Under the pieces are notes generated by a model. It worked only from the letters and a program-made list of their open reading frames with translations. It was not told the DNA's origin and did not search any database. A stretch of DNA of 64,000 bases from Streptococcus macedonicus ACA-DC 198 (GTDB taxonomy: Bacteria > Bacillota > Bacilli > Lactobacillales > Streptococcaceae), in the NCBI GenBank assembly GCA_000283635.1, contig HE613569.1, positions 87,501-151,500 on the forward strand, written 5' to 3'. The translations under genes were made by a program, and so were the position numbers. This document shows, piece after piece, positions 9,921 through 20,390 of this stretch (its first letter is position 1; the number at the start of each line of letters is the position of its first letter).

Positions 9921-12900
9921 GTGGTTGACGTAAATCGTTTTAAAAGTATGCAAATCACATTAGCCTCACCAAGTAAAGTCCGTTCATGGTCTTATGGTGA
10001 AGTTAAAAAACCTGAAACAATCAACTATCGTACGCTCAAACCAGAACGTGAAGGTCTTTTTGATGAAGTAATCTTTGGACCAACAAAAGACTGGGAATGT
10101 GCTTGTGGTAAATATAAACGTATTCGTTATAAAGGAATTGTTTGTGACCGCTGTGGTGTTGAAGTAACACGTGCTAAAGTTCGTCGTGAACGCATGGGAC
10201 ACATTGAATTGAAAGCTCCAGTATCACACATCTGGTACTTCAAAGGTATTCCATCACGCATGGGACTTACTCTTGACATGAGTCCACGTGCTCTTGAAGA
10301 AGTTATTTACTTCGCTGCTTACGTAGTTATCGATCCAAAAGATACTCCGCTTGAACCAAAATCACTTTTGACTGAGCGTGAATATCGTGAAAAATTACAA
10401 GAATACGGACAAGGATCATTTGTTGCGAAAATGGGTGCTGAAGCTATCCAAGATCTTCTTAAACGCGTTGATTTGAAATCTGAAATCGCTGAACTTAAAG
10501 AAGAATTGAAAACAGCAACAGGGCAAAAACGTATCAAAGCTGTCCGTCGTTTGGACGTGCTTGATGCTTTTTACAAATCTGGTAACAAACCAGAATGGAT
10601 GGTACTTAACATCTTGCCAGTTATTCCACCAGATCTTCGTCCAATGGTGCAATTGGATGGTGGACGTTTCGCTGCATCTGACTTGAATGACCTTTACCGT
10701 CGTGTTATCAACCGTAACAACCGTTTGGCTCGTTTGCTTGAATTGAATGCCCCAGGTATCATTGTGCAAAATGAAAAACGTATGTTGCAAGAAGCTGTTG
10801 ATGCTCTTATCGATAACGGTCGTCGTGGTCGTCCAATCACTGGTCCTGGTAGCCGTCCTCTTAAATCTTTGAGCCACATGCTTAAAGGTAAACAAGGTCG
10901 TTTCCGTCAAAACTTGCTTGGTAAACGTGTTGACTTCTCTGGACGTTCAGTTATCGCCGTAGGTCCAACACTTAAAATGTATCAATGTGGTGTGCCACGT
11001 GAAATGGCTATCGAATTGTTCAAACCATTCGTAATGCGTGAAATCGTTGCGCGTGACTATGCTGGTAACGTTAAAGCAGCTAAACGTATGGTTGAACGTG
11101 GTGATGAACGTATTTGGGATATTCTTGAAGAAGTTATCAAAGAACACCCAGTACTCCTTAACCGCGCACCGACTCTTCACCGTTTGGGTATCCAAGCCTT
11201 CGAACCAGTCCTTATTGACGGTAAAGCACTTCGTCTTCACCCACTTGTTTGTGAAGCCTACAATGCCGACTTCGATGGTGACCAAATGGCCATCCACGTG
11301 CCACTTTCTGAAGAAGCACAAGCTGAAGCACGTATTCTTATGCTTGCCGCAGAACACATCCTTAACCCTAAAGATGGTAAACCAGTCGTAACACCATCTC
11401 AAGATATGGTTCTTGGTAACTACTACCTTACTATGGAAGACTCAGGTCGTGAAGGTGAAGGAATGATCTTCAAGGACCGTGATGAAGCAGTTATGGCTTA
11501 CCGCAATGGTTATGTTCACTTGCATACTCGTGTGGGTATTGCCGTTGATAGCATGCCAAATAAGCCATGGACTGACGAACAGAAACATAAAATCCTGGTT
11601 ACAACTGTAGGTAAGATTCTCTTCAACGATATCATGCCTGAGGATTTACCTTACCTTCAAGAGCCAAACAATGCTAATCTAACAGAAAAAACTCCAGATA
11701 AGTACTTCTTGGCACCAGGACAAGATATTCAATCTGCTATTGACAGCTTGGAAATCAATGTACCATTTAAGAAGAAAAATCTTGGAAATATCATTGCGGA
11801 AATCTTTAAACGTTTCCGTACAACAGAAACATCAGCTTTCCTTGACCGCTTGAAAGACCTTGGTTACTATCATTCAACTCTTGCTGGTTTGACAGTGGGT
11901 ATCGCCGATATCCCAGTTATCGATAACAAACAAGAAATTATCGATGCAGCTCACAGCAAAGTTGAACAAATCAATAAAGCCTTCCGTCGTGGTTTGATGA
12001 CTGATGATGACCGTTATGTTGCTGTTACCACAACATGGCGTGAAGCTAAAGAAAAACTTGAACAACGTCTGATTGAAACACAAGATCCTAAGAATCCTAT
12101 CGTTATGATGATGGACTCAGGAGCTCGTGGTAACATCTCTAACTTCTCACAACTTGCCGGTATGCGTGGTTTGATGGCTGCTCCGAACGGACGTATCATG
12201 GAATTGCCTATCCTATCTAACTTCCGTGAAGGTTTGTCTGTCTTGGAAATGTTCTTCTCAACTCACGGTGCTCGTAAAGGTATGACCGATACAGCCCTTA
12301 AGACTGCCGACTCTGGTTACCTTACTCGTCGTTTGGTTGACGTTGCCCAAGACGTTATCATTCGTGAAGACGATTGTGAAACTGACCGTGGTCTTGTTAT
12401 TCGTGCTATCACTGATGGTAAAGAAGTAACAGAAACTCTTGAAGAACGTCTTGTTGGTCGTTACACTAAGAAATCTGTTAAACATCCTGAAACTGGCGAA
12501 GTTATCGTTGGTCCAGATGTATTGATTACTGAAGATACGGCGGCTGAAATTGTTAAAGCTGGTGTTGAAGAAGTTACAATCCGTTCAGTATTCACATGTA
12601 ACACTCGTCATGGTGTCTGCCGTCACTGTTATGGTGTCAACCTTGCAACAGGTGATGCGGTTGAAGTTGGTGAAGCAGTTGGTACAATTGCCGCTCAATC
12701 TATCGGTGAACCTGGTACACAGCTTACAATGCGTACTTTCCATACGGGTGGTGTTGCGTCAAATACCGATATCACACAAGGTCTTCCTCGTATCCAAGAA
12801 ATCTTTGAAGCTCGTAATCCTAAAGGGGAAGCCGTTATCACTGAAGTTAAAGGTACTGTTGTTGACATCGAAGAAGATGCTTCTACACGTACTAAGAAAG

Positions 12901-13559
12901 TTTACGTTCAAGGTAAAACTGGTATGGGTGAATACGTGGTACCATTCACTGCCCACATGAAAGTTGCTGTTGGTGATGAGGTACACCGTGGTGATCCACT
13001 TACCGAAGGTTCTATCCAACCTAAACGTCTCCTTGAAGTTCGTGACACATTATCAGTTGAAACTTACCTTCTTGCTGAAGTACAAAAAGTTTACCGTAGC
13101 CAAGGGGTAGAAATCGGTGATAAACACGTCGAAGTAATGGTTCGCCAAATGCTTCGCAAAGTTCGTATTATGGATCCAGGTGATACAGAACTTCTCCCAG
13201 GCACACTTATGGATATTGCAGACTTTACGGATGCTAACAAAGATGTTGTTATCTCTGGTGGTATCCCTGCAACATCACGTCCAGTGCTCATGGGGATTAC
13301 AAAAGCTTCGCTTGAAACTAACTCATTCTTGTCAGCCGCATCATTCCAAGAAACAACTCGTGTTCTTACAGATGCTGCTATCCGTGGTAAGAAAGATCAT
13401 CTTCTTGGTCTTAAAGAAAATGTTATCATCGGTAAAATCATTCCAGCTGGTACAGGTATGGCTCGTTACCGCAACCTTGAACCACTAGCTGTTAATGAAC
13501 TTGAAACAAGTGAAGAAGCAGAAACAGTTGAAGCAACTGTTTCAACAGATGCTGAATAA
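9921..13559 (+). CDS. rpoC: RNA polymerase beta-prime subunit
   Basis: This is the beta-prime subunit of RNA polymerase, 1212 residues. The N-terminal zinc finger [20 protein letters not shown] is at about residues 60-79. The catalytic Mg-binding loop [12 protein letters not shown] is near residue 450, and the second zinc site [13 protein letters not shown] is near residue 895. The C-terminus ends in a streptococcal Glu/Thr-rich tail. Translation starts at GTG 9921 after AAAGAAAGG. It forms one transcription unit with rpoB and ends in a strong terminator. Confidence 0.98.
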   Translation: MVDVNRFKSMQITLASPSKVRSWSYGEVKKPETINYRTLKPEREGLFDEVIFGPTKDWECACGKYKRIRYKGIVCDRCGVEVTRAKVRRERMGHIELKAPVSHIWYFKGIPSRMGLTLDMSPRALEEVIYFAAYVVIDPKDTPLEPKSLLTEREYREKLQEYGQGSFVAKMGAEAIQDLLKRVDLKSEIAELKEELKTATGQKRIKAVRRLDVLDAFYKSGNKPEWMVLNILPVIPPDLRPMVQLDGGRFAASDLNDLYRRVINRNNRLARLLELNAPGIIVQNEKRMLQEAVDALIDNGRRGRPITGPGSRPLKSLSHMLKGKQGRFRQNLLGKRVDFSGRSVIAVGPTLKMYQCGVPREMAIELFKPFVMREIVARDYAGNVKAAKRMVERGDERIWDILEEVIKEHPVLLNRAPTLHRLGIQAFEPVLIDGKALRLHPLVCEAYNADFDGDQMAIHVPLSEEAQAEARILMLAAEHILNPKDGKPVVTPSQDMVLGNYYLTMEDSGREGEGMIFKDRDEAVMAYRNGYVHLHTRVGIAVDSMPNKPWTDEQKHKILVTTVGKILFNDIMPEDLPYLQEPNNANLTEKTPDKYFLAPGQDIQSAIDSLEINVPFKKKNLGNIIAEIFKRFRTTETSAFLDRLKDLGYYHSTLAGLTVGIADIPVIDNKQEIIDAAHSKVEQINKAFRRGLMTDDDRYVAVTTTWREAKEKLEQRLIETQDPKNPIVMMMDSGARGNISNFSQLAGMRGLMAAPNGRIMELPILSNFREGLSVLEMFFSTHGARKGMTDTALKTADSGYLTRRLVDVAQDVIIREDDCETDRGLVIRAITDGKEVTETLEERLVGRYTKKSVKHPETGEVIVGPDVLITEDTAAEIVKAGVEEVTIRSVFTCNTRHGVCRHCYGVNLATGDAVEVGEAVGTIAAQSIGEPGTQLTMRTFHTGGVASNTDITQGLPRIQEIFEARNPKGEAVITEVKGTVVDIEEDASTRTKKVYVQGKTGMGEYVVPFTAHMKVAVGDEVHRGDPLTEGSIQPKRLLEVRDTLSVETYLLAEVQKVYRSQGVEIGDKHVEVMVRQMLRKVRIMDPGDTELLPGTLMDIADFTDANKDVVISGGIPATSRPVLMGITKASLETNSFLSAASFQETTRVLTDAAIRGKKDHLLGLKENVIIGKIIPAGTGMARYRNLEPLAVNELETSEEAETVEATVSTDAE

Positions 13560-13588
13560 GGTTAATTCGCATTTTATGCTAATAAATG

Positions 13589-13625
13589 AAAAGGTCTGAG
13601 ATGAAAATTCTCAGACCTTTTTGCT
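13589..13625 (+). terminator. rpoBC terminator
   Basis: AAAAGGTCTGAG pairs perfectly with CTCAGACCTTTT around a 9-nt loop and runs into T residues, 29 nt after the rpoC stop. Confidence 0.95.
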
Positions 13626-13728
13626 TGTTATTATTGGAATTTTGCTGATAATAATAATTCTAAATAAGCAAATTCTTTTTAAAATACTTTTAATTTTTAT
13701 ATAATAAATTCCATAAGGAAGTGTGTTA

Positions 13729-14058
13729 ATGTATCAAGTGATAAAAATGTATGGGGATTGGGAGCCGTGGTGGTTCTTGAAAGATTGGGAAAAAGATATT
13801 ATAGAAGAAAAATGCTTTGAGTATTTTGAGGATGCTTTCTCTTTCTACAAAACAGAATGGTTATCTCTTAAAACGACTTTACCAAGTTGTAAATGTCATG
13901 ATAATCTTCAGGCGGCTTTCTGGGATAAAACAGAGCAACGTTGGTGTGAGAATTGTGGGGATTATCTGCAACAGTATCATTCCATTTTAATGCTCAAAGA
14001 CGGTCAAGAATTACCTGAAGGGACTTTTTCTTATCATTTTAACGTTCAAAATGATTAA
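13729..14058 (+). CDS. DUF1033 family protein
   Basis: This 109-residue protein with many Trp, Cys and acidic residues (YGDWEPWWFLKDWEKDI at the start, two CxxC-like Cys positions near residues 50 and 70) matches the DUF1033 family. It is commonly found between rpoC and the competence pilus operon in streptococci. ATG 13729 is preferred over GTG 13723 because AAGGAA lies 9 nt upstream. Function is unknown; the Cys/His pattern might bind a metal. It has its own terminator. Confidence 0.8.
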   Translation: MYQVIKMYGDWEPWWFLKDWEKDIIEEKCFEYFEDAFSFYKTEWLSLKTTLPSCKCHDNLQAAFWDKTEQRWCENCGDYLQQYHSILMLKDGQELPEGTFSYHFNVQND

Positions 14059-14095
14059 TCAAGACCAAGACCTCAAAATTGTAAATTAGAATCGT

Positions 14096-14124
14096 AATCA
14101 TGGAATTTTTTCCATGATTTTTTC
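14096..14124 (+). terminator. Terminator after the DUF1033 gene
   Basis: AATCATGGAA pairs with TTCCATGATT around a short T loop and is followed by TTTT. It separates the DUF1033 gene from the competence operon. Confidence 0.85.
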
Positions 14125-14141
14125 GTTTTTTATGACTAATT

Positions 14142-14149
14142 TACGAATA
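14142..14149 (+). promoter_or_regulatory. cin-box (SigX/ComX promoter) of comG
   Basis: TACGAATA matches the competence sigma-factor -10 consensus exactly and lies 18 nt before the comGA ATG. It predicts that the whole pilus operon is transcribed only when SigX is made. Confidence 0.92.
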
Positions 14150-14167
14150 GAAAAGTAGGAGGTCAAG

Positions 14168-15109
14168 ATGATTCAGGAAAAAGCAAAGCAACTCATTAAG
14201 GATGCTGTTGAAGTTAATGCGCAAGATATTTACATTTTACCTAGAGAAGACTGTTATGAAGTGTATCAACGCGTGGGAGACCAACGGCAATTTGTTGATT
14301 ATTTTGAACTAGAGCAGATGACTAGCTTGATTAGTCATTTTAAATTTGTGGCAGGTATGAATGTTGGGGAGAAACGTCGTAGTCAGTTAGGTTCTTGTGA
14401 TTATCAATTTGCAGATGAGGAAGAGATTTCGCTTCGTTTGTCGAGTGTTGGTGATTATCGCGGACGAGAAAGTTTGGTGATTCGCTTGCTTTATTCTGGT
14501 CGTCATGACTTGCAATATTGGTTTGACGGGATGAAAAATATTTTAGAAGCTATTGACAGTAGGGGGCTTTACCTTTTTTCGGGACCAGTAGGGAGTGGAA
14601 AAACCACTCTCATGTACCAATTGGTTCGTGAAAAATTTCCTAATAAGCAAGTCATTACAATTGAGGATCCTGTTGAAATCAAACAGGAACAAATGTTGCA
14701 GTTGCAGTTAAATAGTGATATTGGGATGACTTATGACGAGCTGATTAAATTATCGCTTCGTCATAGACCAGATATTCTGATTATCGGAGAAATTCGTGAT
14801 AGCGAGACAGCGCGTGCAGTTATTCGTGCGAGTTTGACGGGAGCTGTTGTATTTTCGACCATTCATGCGAAGAGCATCCCTGGCGTTTACGCACGTCTTT
14901 TGGAATTGGGGCTTAGTAAGCAAGAATTGGAAAATAGTTTGCGTGCCATTGTTTATCAACGCTTAATTGGCGGAGGAGGTGTAATTGATTTTGCTAAAGA
15001 AAACTTTGAAAGTCACCAACCAGAGTGCTGGAATACAAAAATTGAAAGTCTTGTTAAAGACGGACATATCACAGCTGAACAAGCAAAAATCGAAAAAATT
15101 GCCATTTAA
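14168..15109 (+). CDS. comGA: Competence pilus assembly ATPase ComGA/ComYA
   Basis: This GspE/PilB-type secretion ATPase of 313 residues powers assembly of the DNA-uptake pilus at the cytoplasmic membrane face. Walker A GPVGSGKTT is near residue 140, the Asp-box region ITIEDPVEIKQ near 166, and the Walker B/His-box region LIIGEIRDSETARA with STIHAKS near 205-240. A GGAGG site precedes ATG 14168. It is the first gene of the comG operon and overlaps comGB by 59 nt. Confidence 0.95.
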   Translation: MIQEKAKQLIKDAVEVNAQDIYILPREDCYEVYQRVGDQRQFVDYFELEQMTSLISHFKFVAGMNVGEKRRSQLGSCDYQFADEEEISLRLSSVGDYRGRESLVIRLLYSGRHDLQYWFDGMKNILEAIDSRGLYLFSGPVGSGKTTLMYQLVREKFPNKQVITIEDPVEIKQEQMLQLQLNSDIGMTYDELIKLSLRHRPDILIIGEIRDSETARAVIRASLTGAVVFSTIHAKSIPGVYARLLELGLSKQELENSLRAIVYQRLIGGGGVIDFAKENFESHQPECWNTKIESLVKDGHITAEQAKIEKIAI

Positions 15110-16076
15110 AAAACAGCGCAAGGTTATTCAACTCTTTAATAATCTTTTTGAAAGTGGGTTTAATTTAACAGAAATCGTGTCTTTTCTCCGAAGAAGTCAA
15201 TTGTTGTTAGACATTTATGTTGAGAGGATGCAAGAAAGTTTGTTAAATGGTGCTAGACTAGCAACAATGATGGCAGATTTAGGGTTTTCAGACAGTATTG
15301 TCACACAAATTGCTTTGGCTGATGTTCATGGAAACAGTCAGAAAAGTCTGCTGAAGATTGAGTCTTACCTTTCTAGCATGACTGTCGTCAGAAAAAAGTT
15401 GATTGAAGTTGCAACGTATCCATTGATTTTGTTGTTGTTTCTTATTTTGATTATGCTGGGGATGAAGAATTATCTACTGCCACAGCTGGAAAGCCAAAAT
15501 GTGGCAACGCAGATTATTACGCATTTTCCAACGATTTTTTTGCTAAGTATTTTCTCGATTGGAGTCTTGCTTGTTTGTGCGACATTTTATGCTAGGCGTT
15601 TATCGCAGATTGATTTATATAGTCGCATAAGCCGGATTCCACTTGTGGGAAACTATGTTAGGTTATATTTGACAGCTTACTATGCGCGTGAATGGGGAAA
15701 TTTGATTGGGCAAGGTATTGAATTAATGGCAATCGTGAAAATCATGCAAAAGCAAAAGCCGCTCTTATTTCAAGAGATTGGAAAGGATATGGAAGAAGCG
15801 TTGCTTTCAGGGCAAGCTTTTCATCAAAAAGTTCTAGGCTATCCATTCTTTTTGCGAGAATTGAGCCTAATGATTGAATATGGTGAGGTCAAATCGAAGC
15901 TGGGACGTGAGTTAGACATTTATGCTGAGGAAACATGGCAGAGATTCTTTGGCAAATTGACTCAAGCAACACAGCTCATTCAACCACTTGTTTTTGTTTT
16001 TGTGGCTTTGATTATTGTGTTAATTTATGTGGCAATGTTGTTGCCAATGTATCAAAATATGGGAGGAAATTTTTAA
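15051..16076 (+). CDS. comGB: Competence pilus membrane protein ComGB/ComYB
   Basis: This GspF/PilC-type polytopic protein forms the membrane platform for pilus assembly. It has membrane segments near residues 115-140, 160-185 and 310-335. The start is uncertain: homologs begin a few residues before an LKxDIS motif, so I chose TTG 15051, giving 341 residues, which lies inside comGA in another frame. A longer in-frame extension to 14985 looks like comGA shadow. Translation is probably coupled to comGA. Confidence 0.88.
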   Translation: MLKTDISQLNKQKSKKLPFKKQRKVIQLFNNLFESGFNLTEIVSFLRRSQLLLDIYVERMQESLLNGARLATMMADLGFSDSIVTQIALADVHGNSQKSLLKIESYLSSMTVVRKKLIEVATYPLILLLFLILIMLGMKNYLLPQLESQNVATQIITHFPTIFLLSIFSIGVLLVCATFYARRLSQIDLYSRISRIPLVGNYVRLYLTAYYAREWGNLIGQGIELMAIVKIMQKQKPLLFQEIGKDMEEALLSGQAFHQKVLGYPFFLRELSLMIEYGEVKSKLGRELDIYAEETWQRFFGKLTQATQLIQPLVFVFVALIIVLIYVAMLLPMYQNMGGNF

Positions 16077-16369
16077 TGAAAAAGTTTTGGAAAAAATTAT
16101 GTCAGAAAACGGTAAAAGGGTTCACACTTGTGGAGATGTTGATTGTGCTTCTTATTATCAGTGTTTTAATGTTGCTTTTTGTACCGAATTTGAGTAAGCA
16201 AAAGGATGTTGTTCGTGAAAAAGGCGATGCTGCTGTTGTGAAAGTGGTAGAGAGCCAAATGGATTTGTACGAAATGAAAACGGGAGACAAACCGACTGTT
16301 GATGATTTAGTTGAAGTTGGCTACATCACTTCTGAACAAGCAAAAACTTACAATGAAGCTAAAAAATAA
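16076..16369 (+). CDS. comGC: Major competence pseudopilin ComGC/ComYC
   Basis: This 97-residue type IV pilin-like protein has a short basic leader, the prepilin peptidase site KGFTLVEM and a hydrophobic N-terminal helix. After cleavage by ComC it forms the pilus shaft that captures DNA. ATG 16076 shares an A with the comGB stop and is preceded by GGAGG. The open frame upstream of it is a shadow of comGB. Confidence 0.93.
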   Translation: MKKFWKKLCQKTVKGFTLVEMLIVLLIISVLMLLFVPNLSKQKDVVREKGDAAVVKVVESQMDLYEMKTGDKPTVDDLVEVGYITSEQAKTYNEAKK

Positions 16370-16784
16370 AACTGTTTCAGCTTTTACCCTTTTAGAAAGT
16401 TTATTAACACTAGGAATTTCCTGTTTTATTATCATGATGTTTTCAGGCTCTTTGAATGGTATTTTTCAAAATGTGGAAGAAAAGATTTTCTTTTTATCGT
16501 TTGAAAATCTCTATTGTGACACGCAAAAATTAGCTAATGCTAGGCAACAAATTCTTACGTTGACCGTTTCGCAAGAGGAAGTGTCAACTGATTTTTCAAC
16601 TGTAAAACTCCCTCCGTCGGTCAAAGTAGATAAAACTTATCAAGTCAATTATGACAAAGCAGGAGGCGATTCGTCCTTGGCAAAATTAACCTTTCAAACG
16701 TCAGATAAAGAGGTCAACTATCAATTATATTTAGGGAGTGGTAAATATAAAAAGACAGAAACTAAAAGCTTACATACTCCTTGA
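16353..16784 (+). CDS. comGD: Minor pseudopilin ComGD/ComYD
   Basis: This 143-residue prepilin-like protein has the processing motif VSAFTLLES followed by a hydrophobic helix (TLGISCFIIMMFSG). ATG 16353 overlaps the end of comGC by 17 nt. It is a probable pilus-tip or initiation pseudopilin. The order C-D-E-F-G is that of other streptococcal comG operons. Confidence 0.9.
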   Translation: MKLKNKTVSAFTLLESLLTLGISCFIIMMFSGSLNGIFQNVEEKIFFLSFENLYCDTQKLANARQQILTLTVSQEEVSTDFSTVKLPPSVKVDKTYQVNYDKAGGDSSLAKLTFQTSDKEVNYQLYLGSGKYKKTETKSLHTP

Positions 16785-17031
16785 AAGCTTGATAGCACTA
16801 GGATTGTTAGCGATGATTACGAGTGTTGTTTTAGGGGAAATTGATAAAAATAGCCAGTCTATGCAAGAAAGTTTACGGCAGCAGGAAGCTCTTAATGTGG
16901 CAACAATGGCTGTGCAAACAGGACAAAATCATTTGAAGATGAATGGTGTTGAGGTTGAGATTATCAAAAAAGATGGAGAGATCTATGTTTATGAGGGGAA
17001 AACGGAAATATTACACGTTAAAAAAGACTAG
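16738..17031 (+). CDS. comGE: Minor pseudopilin ComGE/ComYE
   Basis: This 97-residue protein has a basic start and a prepilin-like helix, LKAYILLESLIALGLLAM. It overlaps comGD by 47 nt. The only in-frame start near the expected N-terminus is GTG 16738, and no good ribosome-binding site is seen, so re-initiation after comGD is likely. It is a minor pilus component by position and motif. Confidence 0.85.
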   Translation: MVNIKRQKLKAYILLESLIALGLLAMITSVVLGEIDKNSQSMQESLRQQEALNVATMAVQTGQNHLKMNGVEVEIIKKDGEIYVYEGKTEILHVKKD

Positions 17032-17452
17032 TTTAGAGGCATTCAGCCTCATAGAATGTTTGGTTTCTTTATTAGTAATTTCGGGTGCTATTCTTGTTTA
17101 CAATGGCTTAACGCAATATATTTCTGCAAATGTGCATTATTTGTCGGAAAATCAAGAGGAAAACTGGCTTTTGTTTTCACAACAGCTGCGTGCGGAGCTT
17201 GCCAATTGTCAATTAGATAAGGTTGAAAATAACAAACTATATGTGACGAAGTCCAGTCAAAAGTTGGCATTTGGACAGTCAAAGGCTGATGATTTTCGTA
17301 AAACAAACGCATCTGGTCAAGGCTATCAGCCAATGATATTTGGAGTAAAATCTTCTGCTATTTCTAGAGATGGTCAGAAGGTGACAATGACATTGAATTT
17401 AGAGAATGGTTTGGAGAGGACATTTGTTTACACTTTTGAAACGGCAAGTTAA
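16991..17452 (+). CDS. comGF: Minor pseudopilin ComGF/ComYF
   Basis: This 153-residue protein has the prepilin-type motif LEAFSLIECLVSLLVISG near residue 13. ATG 16991 is chosen over the longer frame to 16943 because it puts the usual short basic leader (MRGKRKYYTLKK) before the motif. It overlaps comGE by 41 nt. ComGF-family proteins belong to the minor pseudopilin complex needed for DNA binding. Confidence 0.85.
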   Translation: MRGKRKYYTLKKTSLEAFSLIECLVSLLVISGAILVYNGLTQYISANVHYLSENQEENWLLFSQQLRAELANCQLDKVENNKLYVTKSSQKLAFGQSKADDFRKTNASGQGYQPMIFGVKSSAISRDGQKVTMTLNLENGLERTFVYTFETAS

Positions 17453-17729
17453 GGCAGGGATTTTAATCTATGCTTTGCTTATGGCAGCAATTTTTGCCTT
17501 GCTTTTACAATTTTATCTAGGACGTGTCGTGGCAATGGAGCGACAACATCAAGCGCAGCTATCTGCTAGTCAGGCTTATTTAATGGCAAAATTAACAAAA
17601 GATTTGGCAAAAGAGGATACTGGTCACCTTACATTTGATCAAGGAGTAGCTGACTACAACTTCCAAGATAATCGATTGCAGGTGGTGGTCAAACTGTCTA
17701 ATCAACAAGAATTTGACTATGTTTTCTAA
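17424..17729 (+). CDS. comGG: Competence pseudopilin-like ComGG/ComYG
   Basis: This short (101-residue) protein has a single N-terminal membrane helix, AGILIYALLMAAIFALLLQFYL, which lacks the classical Phe-Thr-Leu-x-Glu site, as in other ComGG proteins. The start is uncertain: GGAG at 17413 favours TTG 17424; ATG 17406 or TTG 17436 are alternatives. It is the last pilus gene of the operon. Confidence 0.8.
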   Translation: MFTLLKRQVKAGILIYALLMAAIFALLLQFYLGRVVAMERQHQAQLSASQAYLMAKLTKDLAKEDTGHLTFDQGVADYNFQDNRLQVVVKLSNQQEFDYVF

Positions 17730-17810
17730 AGTGTTCAGAAAGAGAAAGCTAATTAGGACTTTCTTTTCATTTCCTGCGTTTTTTGATATGATAGGGTTGC
17801 GGAGGACAAG

Positions 17811-18767
17811 ATGAATTTTGAAAAAATTGAAACAGCCTATGAGCTGATTTTAGAAAATATCCAATTAATTGAAAATGAGTTAAAAACTCATATTTATGAT
17901 GCGCTTATTGAACAGAATTCTTTTTACTTGGGGGCTGAAGGTGCCAGTGAAGAAGTTGCTGCCAACAATGAAAAACTACGTCAGCTTGCATTGACCAAAG
18001 AAGAGTGGCGTCGAGCTTTCCAATTTATCTTTATTAAAGCTGGTCAAACAGAGCAGCTGCAAGCCAATCATCAATTTACACCAGATGCTATTGGTTTTAT
18101 TTTGCTGTTCTTGATTGAAAATCTGACAGATTCAGATAAAATTGATCTTTTAGAAATTGGTAGTGGGACAGGAAACCTTGCTCAAACATTGTTAAATAAT
18201 TCGTCTAAAGAATTAAATTATCTTGGTATTGAAGTTGACGATTTATTGATTGATTTATCAGCAAGTATTGCAGAAGTGTTGGATTCTGATGCTCAGTTTA
18301 TTCAAGAAGATGCTGTGCGTCCACAAATTCTGAAAGAAAGTGATGTGATTATTAGTGATTTGCCAGTTGGTTTTTATCCTAATGATGACATTGCCAAACG
18401 TTATAAAGTGGCAAATTCTGATGAGCATACTTATGCCCATCATTTATTGATGGAACAATCGTTAAAATATCTCAAAAAAGATGGTATTGCAGTCTTTTTG
18501 GCGCCCGTCAGTCTTTTGACAAGTAAGCAAAGTGATTTATTGAAACAATGGTTGAAAGATTACGCGGATATTATCGCCGTGATTACCTTGCCAGAATCTA
18601 TTTTTGGTAATGCAGCGAATGCAAAATCAATTTTTGTTTTGAAAAAACAGGCTGCGTATACGCCAGAAACCTTTGTTTATCCACTTTCTGACTTACAAAG
18701 TCGTGAAGCTCTGACTGATTTCATTAGAAAATTTCAAAAATGGAAAATTGATAATATTAATTTTTAA
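17811..18767 (+). CDS. Class I SAM-dependent methyltransferase (ComYH/YtxK-like)
   Basis: This 318-residue protein resembles N6-adenine DNA methyltransferases: SAM motif LEIGSGTGNL near residue 115 and a catalytic-motif-like DLPVGFYP near residue 180. It is the gene called comYH in some streptococci, lying between the comG operon and ackA. A -10 like TATGAT about 25 nt upstream suggests it can be transcribed separately as well as by read-through. Its substrate is unknown. Confidence 0.82.
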   Translation: MNFEKIETAYELILENIQLIENELKTHIYDALIEQNSFYLGAEGASEEVAANNEKLRQLALTKEEWRRAFQFIFIKAGQTEQLQANHQFTPDAIGFILLFLIENLTDSDKIDLLEIGSGTGNLAQTLLNNSSKELNYLGIEVDDLLIDLSASIAEVLDSDAQFIQEDAVRPQILKESDVIISDLPVGFYPNDDIAKRYKVANSDEHTYAHHLLMEQSLKYLKKDGIAVFLAPVSLLTSKQSDLLKQWLKDYADIIAVITLPESIFGNAANAKSIFVLKKQAAYTPETFVYPLSDLQSREALTDFIRKFQKWKIDNINF

Positions 18768-18795
18768 AAAAATATGATAGAATAGGGATATAACA

Positions 18796-18808
18796 TGAAA
18801 ACGCTTTA
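18796..18808 (+). promoter_or_regulatory. cre-like CcpA site at ackA
   Basis: TGAAAACGCTTTA resembles the catabolite-responsive element TGWAANCGNTNWCA with the last positions off. It sits 11 nt before the ackA start, downstream of weak -10 sequences. Confidence 0.6.
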
Positions 18809-18819
18809 GGGGTAAATTT

Positions 18820-20019
18820 ATGGCGAAAACTATTTCTATTAATGCAGGAAGTTCAAGTCTGAAATGGCAATTGTATAATATGCCAGAAGAAGAAGTTATT
18901 GCAAAAGGACTAATTGAACGTATTGGTCTTGTCAATGGTGTTTCCACGGTTAAATTTAATGGACATACGAAATCTGAAACCAAGGATATTCCAGACCACA
19001 CAGCGGCTGTTAAAATTCTCTTGGATGATTTGATTTCAATGGACATCATTGCTAGTTATGATGAGATCACAGGTGTTGGACACCGTGTCGTTGCTGGAGG
19101 TGAGTATTTCAAAGACTCGGCTTTGGTGACGGATAAGGTCATTCAACAAGTTGAAGAATTATCCATGTTAGCACCGCTTCATAATCCTGGAGCAGCTCTT
19201 GGAATTAGAGCTTTTAAAGACCTTTTGCCTGACATTACAAGTGTTGTTGTTTTTGATACTGCTTTTCATGCAACAATGCCCGAAGTAGCATACCGCTATC
19301 CGATTGCAAATCGTTATTATACTGATTATAAGATTCGTAAATATGGTGCCCATGGAACAAGTCACCAATATGTCGCCCAAGAAGCGGCAAAGGTTTTAGG
19401 AAAACCTTTGGAAGATTTGAAATTGATTACTTGCCATATTGGTAATGGGGTGTCCGTGACTGCGATCAAGGACGGTAAATCCGTTGATACTTCAATGGGC
19501 TTGACACCGCTTGGTGGGACAATGATGGGAACACGTTCAGGAAGCATTGATCCTGGTGTGATTACGTATTTATTAGAATGTGAACCAAATCTCGATAGCC
19601 CTCAAAAAATGCGTACGGTATTAAATCGCGATTCAGGTCTTCTTGGTATTTCTGAGAAATCAAGTGATATGCGTGATATTCTTGCTGGAAAAGAAGAGGG
19701 CGATGAAAAGTGTCAGTTGGCTTATGACATGTATATTGATCGATTACGAAAATACATTGCACAGTATTTTGCGGTTTTGAATGGCGCCGATGCTATTGTC
19801 TTTACGGCAGGTATCGGTGAAAATTCAAGCGTTGTTCGTGAGGATATTATTTCTGGCATGACTTGGTTTGGTGTTGATACGGACCCAGCTAAGAATGTGT
19901 CAGGAGCCTACGGCGTTATTTCGACAGATCAAGCGCGTGTGAAAACTATGGTTATCCCAACCGATGAAGAACTTGTGATTGCGCGTGACGTTGAACGTTT
20001 TAAAAATTCTACTAATTAA
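18820..20019 (+). CDS. ackA: Acetate kinase
   Basis: This 399-residue enzyme interconverts acetyl phosphate + ADP and acetate + ATP, giving the ATP-yielding step of mixed-acid fermentation. The ASKHA-fold phosphate-1 motif [12 protein letters not shown] is at residues 7-18; [10 protein letters not shown] near 227 and [10 protein letters not shown] near 327 are acetate kinase signatures. AGGGG precedes ATG 18820. It is followed by a terminator. A cre-like site suggests CcpA control. Confidence 0.97.
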   Translation: MAKTISINAGSSSLKWQLYNMPEEEVIAKGLIERIGLVNGVSTVKFNGHTKSETKDIPDHTAAVKILLDDLISMDIIASYDEITGVGHRVVAGGEYFKDSALVTDKVIQQVEELSMLAPLHNPGAALGIRAFKDLLPDITSVVVFDTAFHATMPEVAYRYPIANRYYTDYKIRKYGAHGTSHQYVAQEAAKVLGKPLEDLKLITCHIGNGVSVTAIKDGKSVDTSMGLTPLGGTMMGTRSGSIDPGVITYLLECEPNLDSPQKMRTVLNRDSGLLGISEKSSDMRDILAGKEEGDEKCQLAYDMYIDRLRKYIAQYFAVLNGADAIVFTAGIGENSSVVREDIISGMTWFGVDTDPAKNVSGAYGVISTDQARVKTMVIPTDEELVIARDVERFKNSTN

Positions 20020-20045
20020 GTTATCAAATATTATGATAAGACCAG

Positions 20046-20076
20046 AAAAGTTGACCTGAATGTGTCAGCTTTTTTG
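20046..20076 (+). terminator. ackA terminator
   Basis: AAAAGTTGAC pairs with GTCAGCTTTT (one G-U) around an 8-nt loop and is followed by TT. Confidence 0.88.
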
Positions 20077-20087
20077 ATTATTTTATA

Positions 20088-20150
20088 CAAAACGTAAAAT
20101 AAACTTGACAAAAAATGTAAAGTAAACTATACTAAAAATGTAAAGTCTCA
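20088..20150 (+). promoter_or_regulatory. Promoter and repeated operator of the XRE/CPBP operon
   Basis: TTGACA (20105-20110), a 17-bp spacer, then TATACT (20128-20133). Three direct repeats of the type NNGTAAARTAAAC/GTAAAGT lie at about 20094, 20116 and 20140, bracketing both hexamers. They are likely binding sites for the XRE protein encoded just downstream. Confidence 0.65.
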
Positions 20151-20180
20151 TTTACCAATTGATGCGATATGGAGGAGGAA

Positions 20181-20381
20181 ATGGAAACAAAAATCCAAGA
20201 ACTACGCAAAGCAAATAAAATTAGTCAAGCAGAACTGGCAGAAGCGTTAGCTGTGACAAGGCAGACGATTATCTCACTTGAAAAGGGACGTTATAATGCT
20301 TCTTTGGAGTTAGCTCATAAAATCGCTAAATACTTTGGGAAAACAATTGAAGAGATTTTTATTTTTGAAGATGAAAAGTAG
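20181..20381 (+). CDS. Small XRE-family transcriptional regulator
   Basis: This 66-residue protein is almost entirely one helix-turn-helix (QAELAEALAVTRQTIISLEKGR), like the YozG/Cro type. The in-frame ATG 20169 lies inside the GGAGGAGGAA ribosome-binding sequence, so ATG 20181 is the real start. It heads an operon with three membrane proteins and probably represses its own promoter through the three repeats upstream. Confidence 0.85.
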   Translation: METKIQELRKANKISQAELAEALAVTRQTIISLEKGRYNASLELAHKIAKYFGKTIEEIFIFEDEK

Positions 20382-20390
20382 AAGAAAAAG

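Noticed and set aside
17433..17447. 15-nt match TTTTGAAACGGCAAG between the comGG start region and the comS terminator region (23072-23086)
   Set aside because: A 15-mer match is expected about once or twice by chance in 64 kb, and one copy is coding.
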